6,984 nt of DNA, from assembly GCA_050741515.1 (NCBI GenBank), contig JBOIFD010000101.1:1-6984 (forward strand). The letters are read 5' to 3'. Under the pieces are notes generated by a model. The model saw nothing but the letters and a program-made list of their open reading frames with translations. It was not told the DNA's origin and did not search any database. Origin of the DNA: DATEDA01 sp050741515 (GTDB lineage Bacteria > Pseudomonadota > Gammaproteobacteria > Burkholderiales > SG8-39). Below, piece after piece: positions 1 to 5,646 of this stretch. Numbering within the stretch: the stretch's first letter is position 1; each line of letters begins with the position of its first letter. A program made the translations under genes and the position numbers.

Positions 1-156
1 CGCGAGGTCGCACCGTCCGCCCGCCGTCCAGCGCTGCGCCGAGACGAAACCGGGGATCGCCAGCCGCTCCGCGAGGTGCTCGTCGTCGTACCAGGCGTTG
101 AACTCCTCTTCGTGCTCCGGCCGCACCTCGGTCATCGTGAGCAGCAGTCCTTTCAC
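1..156 (-). CDS. N-terminal part of a small EthD/dimeric alpha-beta-barrel-like protein (runs off left edge)
   Basis: Reading leftwards from a GTG at 156-154, the frame stays open for 52 codons to the window edge. It begins V-K-G-L-L-L-T-M-T-E and continues through FNAWYDDEHLAERLAIPGF and VSAQRWTAGG. A short hydrophobic strand, then a W-Y-x-x-E-H-L-x-E-R motif, then P-G-F-x-x-A-x-R-W is the pattern of small EthD-like or stress-responsive ferredoxin-like barrel proteins, which sit beside many catabolic genes. No catalytic residue can be assigned. The GTG is preferred because AAAGGAG lies 8 nt upstream (165-171) and the strand-forming KGLLLTM segment would be lost if the internal ATG (133-135, codon 8) were used. 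It starts 22 nt after the HyuA stop and is probably in the same operon. The family is recalled from the pattern, the C-terminus is missing, and the function is unknown. Confidence 0.7.
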   Translation of the reverse strand, partial: MKGLLLTMTEVRPEHEEEFNAWYDDEHLAERLAIPGFVSAQRWTAGGRCDLA

Positions 157-164
157 CCGTCCCG

Positions 165-171
165 CTCCTTT
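165..171 (-). promoter_or_regulatory. Ribosome binding site of the small EthD-like gene
   Basis: On the minus strand this reads AAAGGAG and ends 8 nt before the GTG at 156. It is the strongest Shine-Dalgarno match in the window and is the main reason for choosing the GTG over the downstream ATG. It lies in the 22-nt gap after the HyuA stop codon. Confidence 0.7.
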
Positions 172-178
172 CGCCGGT

Positions 179-2221
179 TCAGACCGTGACGATCAGGTTC
201 CCGAGGCGATCGCGCTCGACCAGGCAGCCCGGCTCGACGACCGTCGTCGAATCGAGCTGCTCGATCACCGCCGGGCCCTCGAAGACCGCCGCTGCCGGCA
301 GCCACTCCCGCCGGTACACCGGCGTATCGAGCCAACCCCGTTCGAACCACACCTTGCGCCGCTCGACCTCGGCGTCGCCGAGCTTCGCCCGCGGCTCGCC
401 GCGCGCGAGCGCTTCGAGCGCGACCGGCCGCCTTCGCCCGATCGCGGCCGTGTGGAGGTTGACGAGCATCGGCCGGATCTCCTCGAGCTCGACCTGGAAT
501 CGCTGCCAGTACGCGTCGGCGAACAACCGCTGCAGGTCCGCGACGGTGACCCCCGGGCCCGGCAACGCGACGCTCAGGATGTGGCTCTGCCCCTCGAACT
601 GCATGTCGGCGCGGTGCACGAAATCGACCGCGTCGACCGCGACCCGCTCGCGGGCGATCGTCGCCCGGCCTTCGGCGGCCTGCTCGTCGAGGATCCGCCG
701 CACCAGCGCGTCGGCGACCTCGGCGAGCGGCTTGTTCACGGTCCGCAGGAAGTCATGGCGCACGTCGGCGACGGCGCAGCCGAGCGCGTTCGTCAGGCCC
801 GGGCGGGCCGGGATCAGCACTTTCGGGATCGCGAGCTCGCGCGCGAGCGCCACCGCGTGGAGCGGACCGGCGCCGCCGAAAGCGAACAACGCAAAGTCGC
901 GCGGGTCGTGGCCGCGCGCGAGGCTCACCATGCGCACTGCGCCGGCCATCCGGTCGTTCGCGATCCGCACGATCGCCGCGGCCGCCTCGTCGGCGGAGAG
1001 CCGCAGCGGCTTGCCGACCTGGGTCTCGAGCAGCCCGCGGAGCCGCTCCATGGGCACCGGGTGATCGACGGCGAGGAGCTTCCGCGGATTCAGCCGGCCG
1101 AGCGCGAGGTTGGCGTCGGTGATCGTCACCCGCTCGCCGCCGCGCCCGTAGCAGATCGGACCCGGCGCCGCGCCGGCGCTCTCGGGACCGACGCGCAGGA
1201 GACCGGCCTCGTCCAGCGACGCGATCGAGCCGCCGCCGGCGCCGATCGTGTGGACGTCGACCATCGGGACGTGGATCGGCATCGCGTACTCGAGCTCGAG
1301 CTCGGTCGAGACCTGCGGCAGGCCGTTCTGGATGAGCGCCACGTCGGTCGAGGTTCCACCCATGTCGTAGGCCACGACGTTCGGGTAGCCGGACCCCACG
1401 GCGGTGTACGCCGCCGCGATCACCCCCGAAGCCGGCCCGGACATCACGGTGTTGACCGCGGCCTCGATCACGATGCCGGCGGCGATCGTCCCGCCGTTGC
1501 CCTGCATGACCAGGAGCTCGTTCGCGAACCCGCGCGCGGCGAGCTCGCTCTGCAAGCGGTCGAGATAGCGGTGCAATACCGGCTGGATCGCGGCGTTCAC
1601 CGCGGCGGTGACGCCCCGCTCGTACTCGCGATACTCGGAGAGCAGCGTGTGCCCGGCGGTCACGTAGCGGTTGGGCCACACGCGGCGCACGACCTCCGCC
1701 GCGCGGCGCTCATGGTCCGGGTTGACGTAGCTGTGCAGGAAATGGATGACGACCGACTCCGCACCCAGCTCGAGGAGACGGCGGGCCGCCGCTTCGACCT
1801 CGGCATCGTCGAGGGTGCGTACGACCCCACCTTCCGCGTCGATGCGCTCCTCGACCTCGAGCCGCAGCGCGCGCTCGACCAGCGGCCGGAACGCGCCGGT
1901 CAGGCCGTAGGGCTTCGGGCGCGTCCGGCGGCCGAGCTCGAGCACGTCGCGGAAGCCGCACGTGGTGATGAGCCCGACCTTCGCGATCTTCCGCTCGAGG
2001 AGCGCGTTGGTCGTCGTGGTCGTGCCGTGGACGATGGTGGCGAGCTCGCCGAGCGCAACGCCGGCTTCCGCCAGCGCGGTGAGCACGCCGAACGCCTGGT
2101 TCTCGGGCGTCGTCGGCACCTTGGCGAGACGGACCTCGCCGGTCGCCTCGTCCACGAGGACGAGGTCGGTGAAGGTGCCCCCGACGTCGACGCCCGCGAT
2201 CCTGGTCATCGGTCCGGCCAT
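179..2221 (-). CDS. hyuA: Hydantoinase A / 5-oxoprolinase-type ATPase (HyuA family)
   Basis: This 680-residue cytoplasmic protein has the full length of HyuA-type subunits. The family couples ATP hydrolysis to opening of cyclic amides (N-methylhydantoin, 5-oxoproline) or to carboxylation of ketones (acetone carboxylase beta). Visible motifs: the N-terminal phosphate-binding VDVGGTFTDL (11-20); HGTTTTTNALLERK (65-78); the LLSEYREYERG block (193-203); MQGNGG (239-244); MSGPASG (260-266); the second phosphate-binding block YDMGGTSTDVALI (285-297); IGAGGGSIA (326-334); GPICYGRGG (354-362); and FGGAGPLHA (448-456). A C-terminal domain follows from about residue 500. The first ATG (2221) is 4 nt after the livF stop, so coupled initiation is possible. 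The in-frame ATG at 2209 (residue 5) fits the family N-terminus better and has AGGCGGA 11 nt upstream. No HyuB partner is visible inside the window. The true substrate cannot be read from sequence, and hyuA is a family name here. Confidence 0.93.
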   Translation of the reverse strand: MAGPMTRIAGVDVGGTFTDLVLVDEATGEVRLAKVPTTPENQAFGVLTALAEAGVALGELATIVHGTTTTTNALLERKIAKVGLITTCGFRDVLELGRRTRPKPYGLTGAFRPLVERALRLEVEERIDAEGGVVRTLDDAEVEAAARRLLELGAESVVIHFLHSYVNPDHERRAAEVVRRVWPNRYVTAGHTLLSEYREYERGVTAAVNAAIQPVLHRYLDRLQSELAARGFANELLVMQGNGGTIAAGIVIEAAVNTVMSGPASGVIAAAYTAVGSGYPNVVAYDMGGTSTDVALIQNGLPQVSTELELEYAMPIHVPMVDVHTIGAGGGSIASLDEAGLLRVGPESAGAAPGPICYGRGGERVTITDANLALGRLNPRKLLAVDHPVPMERLRGLLETQVGKPLRLSADEAAAAIVRIANDRMAGAVRMVSLARGHDPRDFALFAFGGAGPLHAVALARELAIPKVLIPARPGLTNALGCAVADVRHDFLRTVNKPLAEVADALVRRILDEQAAEGRATIARERVAVDAVDFVHRADMQFEGQSHILSVALPGPGVTVADLQRLFADAYWQRFQVELEEIRPMLVNLHTAAIGRRRPVALEALARGEPRAKLGDAEVERRKVWFERGWLDTPVYRREWLPAAAVFEGPAVIEQLDSTTVVEPGCLVERDRLGNLIVTV

Positions 2222-2225
2222 CCGC

Positions 2226-2927
2226 CTAGACCGCGAGGTACTGGGCGCGAACGTCCGCGCTCGCTGCCAGCTCCGCCATCGTGCCCGAGAACCGCATCTG
2301 CCCCTTCTCGATGATGTACGCGCGGTCCGACACCGCGGTGGCGAAGTGCAGGTTCTGCTCCGAGAGCAGCACCGAAAGACCTTGCCTCCGCAGCGCGCGG
2401 ATCGCCTGCGCCATCTGGTCGACGATGACCGGCGCGAGGCCTTCGGACGGCTCGTCGAGCAGGACGCACGACGGGTTGCCCATCAGCGTCCGCGCGATGG
2501 TGAGCATCTGCTGCTCGCCGCCGGACGTCCGCCCGCCGGGGCGGTCCGGCATCGCCGCCAGATTGGGAAAGAGGGCGAAGACCTTCGCCGCGGTCCACGC
2601 CGGCGCGTTCGGCCGCGGCGGCTGGCGCCCGACCTCGAGATTCTCCAGCACGGTCAGCTCGGTGAAGATGCGCCGGTCCTCGGGCACGTAGCCGAGCCCG
2701 GCCCGGGCGATCTCGTAGGGCTCCAGCCCGTCGATCCGCCGTCCGTCGAACTCGATCTGCCCGCTCGTCGGCCGCACCAGCCCGATGATGCTCTTCAGGG
2801 TCGTCGATTTCCCGGCGCCGTTGCGGCCGAGCAGCACCACCACCTCGCCGGTCGCGACCTCGAGCGCCACGTCGGCGAGGATGTGGGCCCGGCCATAGTA
2901 GGCGTTCAGGCCGCGAACCGACAACAC
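2226..2927 (-). CDS. livF: Branched-chain amino acid/amide-type ABC transporter ATP-binding protein, LivF type
   Basis: This 233-residue ATPase has the usual LivF length and works at the inner face of the membrane, paired with LivG to drive import through the fused permease. Motifs: Walker A GRNGAGKST (34-42), VPEDRRIF (81-88) in the Q-loop region, ABC signature TSGGEQQ (134-140), Walker B VLLDEP (155-160), and SEQN (179-182) at the switch. Gln there instead of the usual His is normal for LivF proteins. The GTG start at 2925-2927 shares one base with the livG stop (TAGTG), and the protein then reads VLSVRGLNAYYG, the standard LivF opening. A GGAG lies 9 nt upstream inside the 12-bp tandem repeat. 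The same frame stays open far upstream, through livG, but that stretch is out of frame with LivG and is a shadow. A TTG one codon downstream is an alternative start. Confidence 0.93.
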   Translation of the reverse strand: MLSVRGLNAYYGRAHILADVALEVATGEVVVLLGRNGAGKSTTLKSIIGLVRPTSGQIEFDGRRIDGLEPYEIARAGLGYVPEDRRIFTELTVLENLEVGRQPPRPNAPAWTAAKVFALFPNLAAMPDRPGGRTSGGEQQMLTIARTLMGNPSCVLLDEPSEGLAPVIVDQMAQAIRALRRQGLSVLLSEQNLHFATAVSDRAYIIEKGQMRFSGTMAELAASADVRAQYLAV

Positions 2928-3709
2928 TACTGGATGCTCCGCGGGATGCTCCGCGGGATGCTCCGCGAGCCGAGATAGACCTGCTGGACCCCGGCGTCGG
3001 CGCGCACGGCGGCGGGCGCCCCTGCGGCGATGAGCGCGCCGCGATCGAGCACGATGATCCGGTCGGCGTGCGCGAACACCACGTCCATGTCGTGCTCGGT
3101 GAAGAGGACCGCGATGCGCCGCTCCCGGACGATCGCGGCGGCGAGCGCCATCAGCCCGATCCGCTCCTTGGGGGCCATGCCCGCGGTGGGCTCGTCCATG
3201 AGCAGCAGCTTCGGCTCGTTCGCGAGGGCCACCGCGAGCTCCACCCGCTTCAGATCGCCGTAGGCCAGCACCGAGCAGGCGCGGTCCGCCTGCTCCCGCA
3301 TTCCGACCCGCTCGAGCAGGCGGTCGGCCGCGTCGCGGTGGAGGTTCGCCGCCGGCCGCCACCACCCACCGAGCCGGCGGTGGTGCGAGGCGAGCGCCAC
3401 CTGCACGTTCTCGCGGACGGTCATCGATCCGAACGTGGCGGTGATCTGGAACGTCCGCCCCACCCCCAGTCGCCACACGCCCCGCGGCGGCAGGCCCACG
3501 ATCTCGCGCCCCTCGAGCCGGACGCTGCCGGCGTCGGGCGCGAGCTGCCCGTTCAGCATGTTGAAGCACGTCGTCTTCCCGGCCCCGTTCGGGCCGATCA
3601 TGGCGAGGAGTTCACCCGGAACGACCCGGAAACTGACGTCACGCACCGCCTCCACGCCGCCGAACGACTTCGCGAGCCGCGTGACCTCGAGGATCGGAGT
3701 GGTACTCAC
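2927..3709 (-). CDS. livG: Branched-chain amino acid/amide-type ABC transporter ATP-binding protein, LivG type
   Basis: This 260-residue ATPase is the LivG partner of the import complex. Motifs: Walker A GPNGAGKTT (39-47), Q-loop GRTFQIT (84-90), signature LAYGDLKRVELA (148-159), Walker B LLLMDEPTAG (158-167), and TEHD with the switch His at 196. The FGSMTVRENVQVAL block (93-106) is typical of LivG. The GTG start (3707-3709) overlaps the permease stop by 4 bases (GTGA), a coupled arrangement, and gives VSTTPILEVTRLAKSFGG. The usual LivG ending, Y-L-G-S, falls at 245-248. It is followed by 12 extra residues, R-S-I-P twice and then R-S-I-Q, encoded by a perfect tandem repeat. That tail lies beyond the conserved fold and is probably a recent expansion without a catalytic role. 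I infer the shared substrate with HyuA from gene order only. Confidence 0.93.
   Translation of the reverse strand: MSTTPILEVTRLAKSFGGVEAVRDVSFRVVPGELLAMIGPNGAGKTTCFNMLNGQLAPDAGSVRLEGREIVGLPPRGVWRLGVGRTFQITATFGSMTVRENVQVALASHHRRLGGWWRPAANLHRDAADRLLERVGMREQADRACSVLAYGDLKRVELAVALANEPKLLLMDEPTAGMAPKERIGLMALAAAIVRERRIAVLFTEHDMDVVFAHADRIIVLDRGALIAAGAPAAVRADAGVQQVYLGSRSIPRSIPRSIQ
2932..2967. repeat. Three exact copies of a 12-bp tandem repeat at the livG/livF junction
   Basis: The plus-strand unit ggatgctccgcg occurs three times head to tail with no mismatch (2932-2943, 2944-2955, 2956-2967). In the LivG frame each unit encodes R-S-I-P (the last copy ends R-S-I-Q just before the stop). Each unit also carries GGAG on the minus strand, and the copy nearest livF puts that GGAG 9 nt before the GTG start. 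Because the unit is a multiple of three, gain or loss of a copy changes the LivG tail length without breaking either gene. In the livF frame the same bases would read A-E-H-P, but they lie upstream of the start. Confidence 0.95.
2937..2940 (-). promoter_or_regulatory. Probable Shine-Dalgarno of livF, inside the tandem repeat
   Basis: The minus strand reads GGAG here, with 9 nt before the GTG start at 2927. It is the repeat copy closest to livF; two identical GGAG motifs lie 12 and 24 nt further upstream in the livG coding sequence. Initiation may also depend on ribosomes terminating at the overlapping TAGTG. Confidence 0.5.
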
Positions 3710-5589
3710 GCGGCCGTCTTCTTCGGAGCGAGCCACGCGCGCAGGCCGCCCACGATCCCCTGCGGGAACGCGAGCACGATGACGAGGATCGTGATCCCGA
3801 GGAGCGCCCGCCAGTAGTCGGTGTTCCGGGCGATCGTGTCCTGCAGCCAGGTGAAGGCGGCCGCGCCGACCATCGGTCCGCTCAGCGTCTGCACGCCGCC
3901 GAGCAGCACCATGACGAGCGCGTCGATCGAGCGCGACACGGCCATGGTCGAGTCGGGCGAGATGCTGCCCTTCGAGAACGCGAACAGTCCGCCGGCGAGG
4001 CCGGCGAAGCCGCCGGCGACGACGAAGGCGAGCCACTGCACCCGCCGGACGTCGATCCCGATCGCGTCGGCCCGCAGCGGCGAGTCGCGCGCGGCGCGCA
4101 GCGCGTAGCCGAACGGCGCGAACAGCATGCGCCGCATCGCCCAGGTCGCGCCCGCGCACAGCCCCAGGGTGAGGCAGTAGAAGGCGGTCCGGGACGCGAG
4201 CCACGGCGCCGGCCACACCCCGACGATGCCGTTCGAGCCGCCGGTGAAGGTGTCCCACTGGAACACGATCGACCAGGCGATCTGGGCGAAGGCGAGCGTC
4301 AGCATTGCGAGATACACGCCCGACAGCCGCACGCAGAACCACCCGAACACGACGGCGCCGAGCGCGGCGACGAACGGGGCGGCGACGAGCGCGGTTTCCA
4401 TGGGCCAGCCGGCCCGGGTGAACAGGAGCGCCGCGCCGTAAGCGCCCAGGCCGAGATAGGCCGCGTGGCCGAACGACACCATCCCGCCCGGGCCCATCAT
4501 GAAGTGCAGGCTCGCGGCGAACAGCGCGAAGACCAGGATGTCGATCGCGAGCACGAGCGTGTACCCGCTGGTCGCGAGCGGCAGCGCGGCGAGCGCAGCG
4601 AGCCCGACGATCGCGGCGGTCCGCAGCGCCGGCCCGGACGGGCGAAGCGGCGGCTCGACGTGCAGCGCCGCAGCGCGGTGCACTGCCCAGGGCTTCCCGA
4701 GCAGCCCCTGCGGCCGGAGCACGAGCACGATCGCCATCACGATGAACTCGGCCACCAGCGTGAGCTTCGAGAACGAGAACGTGGTCCCGAGGACCTCGAC
4801 CGTGCCGATGGCGATGCACGCCGCCTTGATCTCGCCGATGAGGAGCGCGGCGAGGAACGCGCCCGGGATGCTCCCCATGCCGCCGACGACCACCACCACG
4901 AACGCGTCGGAGATCGCGGTGAGGTCGAGGAACAGCTGGGCCGGCTCGCGCGGGATCTGCAGCGCACCGCCCAGGCCGGCGAGGGACGCGCCGAGCGCGA
5001 ACACGCCGGTGAACAGCCACTTCTGGTTGACGCCGAGGGCGCCGACCATCTCGCGGTCCTCGGTCGCGGCGCGGATCAGCGTGCCCCAGCGCGTCCGGTT
5101 GAGGACGAGCCAGAGACCGCCGAGGACGATCGGACCGATCGCGATCAGCAGGAGATCGTACTCGGGGAATGGCAGGCCGAGGATCGTGACCGCGCCGCTC
5201 AGCCCGGGCGCCCGCGGGCCGAGCAGGTCCTCGGGACCCCACAGCCAGAGGGCGAGATCCTTGATGACCAGCGTCAGCGCGAACGTCGCGAGCAGCTGGA
5301 AGAGCTCCGGCGCCTGGTACACGCGGCGCAGGAGCGCGATCTCGACCGCGGCGCCGACGAGCCCGACCACGAGCGCCGCCAGGATCACGCCGGCGAAGAA
5401 ACCGGGCGCGCCGCCGCCGAGCCCGGTGACGAGGCTGTACGCGACGTAGATCCCCAGCATGTACAGCGAACCGTGGGCGAAGTTCACGATCCGGGTCACG
5501 CCGAAGATCAGCGACAGCCCGACGGCGATGAGGAACAGGGTGGAGGCGCTGGCGAGCCCGTTCAGGAACTGGATAACAATCGAGCTCAC
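3706..5589 (-). CDS. Fused LivH-LivM permease of a branched-chain amino acid/amide-type ABC transporter
   Basis: This 627-residue inner-membrane protein is about the combined length of LivH and LivM, which are usually two separate genes. Residues 1-298 are LivH-like: FLNGLASASTLFLIAVGLSLIFG, then VNFAHGSLYMLG (35-46), a cytoplasmic coupling loop RAATEDREMVGALGVN (173-188), VVGGMGSIPGAF (234-245), and the usual LivH ending LRPQGLLGKP (291-300). A polar linker (301-322) follows, then a LivM-like half: GGMVSFGHAAYLGLGAYGAA (368-387), RLSGVYLAMLTLAFAQ (421-436), a second coupling loop RAARDSPLRADAIGID (498-513), LLGGVQTLSGPMVGA (562-576), and a C-terminal FPQGIVGG. There are many hydrophobic spans in both halves, so one chain could supply both halves of the pore. 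The GTG start gives the LivH-type N-terminus, but its Shine-Dalgarno is poor, and a strong palindrome ends 12 nt upstream. The stop overlaps livG by 4 bases. Confidence 0.93.
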   Translation of the reverse strand: MSSIVIQFLNGLASASTLFLIAVGLSLIFGVTRIVNFAHGSLYMLGIYVAYSLVTGLGGGAPGFFAGVILAALVVGLVGAAVEIALLRRVYQAPELFQLLATFALTLVIKDLALWLWGPEDLLGPRAPGLSGAVTILGLPFPEYDLLLIAIGPIVLGGLWLVLNRTRWGTLIRAATEDREMVGALGVNQKWLFTGVFALGASLAGLGGALQIPREPAQLFLDLTAISDAFVVVVVGGMGSIPGAFLAALLIGEIKAACIAIGTVEVLGTTFSFSKLTLVAEFIVMAIVLVLRPQGLLGKPWAVHRAAALHVEPPLRPSGPALRTAAIVGLAALAALPLATSGYTLVLAIDILVFALFAASLHFMMGPGGMVSFGHAAYLGLGAYGAALLFTRAGWPMETALVAAPFVAALGAVVFGWFCVRLSGVYLAMLTLAFAQIAWSIVFQWDTFTGGSNGIVGVWPAPWLASRTAFYCLTLGLCAGATWAMRRMLFAPFGYALRAARDSPLRADAIGIDVRRVQWLAFVVAGGFAGLAGGLFAFSKGSISPDSTMAVSRSIDALVMVLLGGVQTLSGPMVGAAAFTWLQDTIARNTDYWRALLGITILVIVLAFPQGIVGGLRAWLAPKKTAA

Positions 5590-5595
5590 GGCTCG
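5581..5595 (-). other. Small inverted repeat enclosing the permease start codon
   Basis: On the minus strand CGAGC (5595-5591) and GCTCG (5585-5581) can pair as a 5-bp stem around a 5-nt loop that contains the GTG start (5589-5587). With the larger palindrome just upstream, this could lower or gate permease initiation. A repeat this short can arise by chance in GC-rich DNA, so the functional reading is weak. Confidence 0.3.
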
Positions 5596-5601
5596 CGGCT
5601 G

Positions 5602-5627
5602 TACGGGGGCGCGTACGCGCCCCCGTA
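5602..5627. repeat. Perfect 26-nt palindrome between the binding-protein and permease genes
   Basis: The left half is tacgggggcgcgt and the right half is its exact reverse complement. As RNA it folds into an 11-bp, GC-rich stem with a GUAC tetraloop. It starts 19 nt after the binding-protein stop and ends 12 nt before the permease GTG. Neither strand has a T-run after it, so it does not look like a standard intrinsic terminator. In other binding-protein operons, intergenic hairpins stabilise the upstream message so that the binding protein is made in excess; that role is inferred here. A dimeric-protein binding site is the other possibility. Confidence 0.85.
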
Positions 5628-5646
5628 AATTCCGTGCGCTAGCACT

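Noticed and set aside
153..350. 65-residue minus-strand frame overlapping the hyuA 3' end
   Set aside because: It overlaps the well-supported C-terminus of HyuA in another frame and has no recognisable features. The real small gene starts at 156 in a different frame.
98..2314. 738-residue plus-strand open frame across hyuA
   Set aside because: It is antisense to hyuA, which has all family motifs. The translation is dominated by Arg, Asp, Glu, His and Ala without any recognisable domain, the usual mirror frame of a high-GC gene.
2928..3569. Minus-strand frame continuing upstream of LivF, which could suggest a longer LivF
   Set aside because: It is an out-of-frame reading of livG. The LivF family start matches the GTG at 2927, and the protein then has the normal length of 233 residues.
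3706..5242. Long minus-strand frame continuing upstream of LivG
   Set aside because: Only the part from the GTG at 3709 matches LivG. The upstream part is an out-of-frame reading of the permease gene with low-complexity Arg/Ala-rich sequence.
5602..5627. Palindrome as an intrinsic transcription terminator
   Set aside because: No T-run follows the stem on either strand, and the genes on both sides belong together functionally, so full termination here is unlikely.
4465..5628. 387-residue plus-strand open frame across the permease
   Set aside because: It is antisense to the membrane protein. Its extremely polar composition (Arg/Glu/Asp/Gln-rich) is what the complement of hydrophobic codons gives, and it has no domain pattern.
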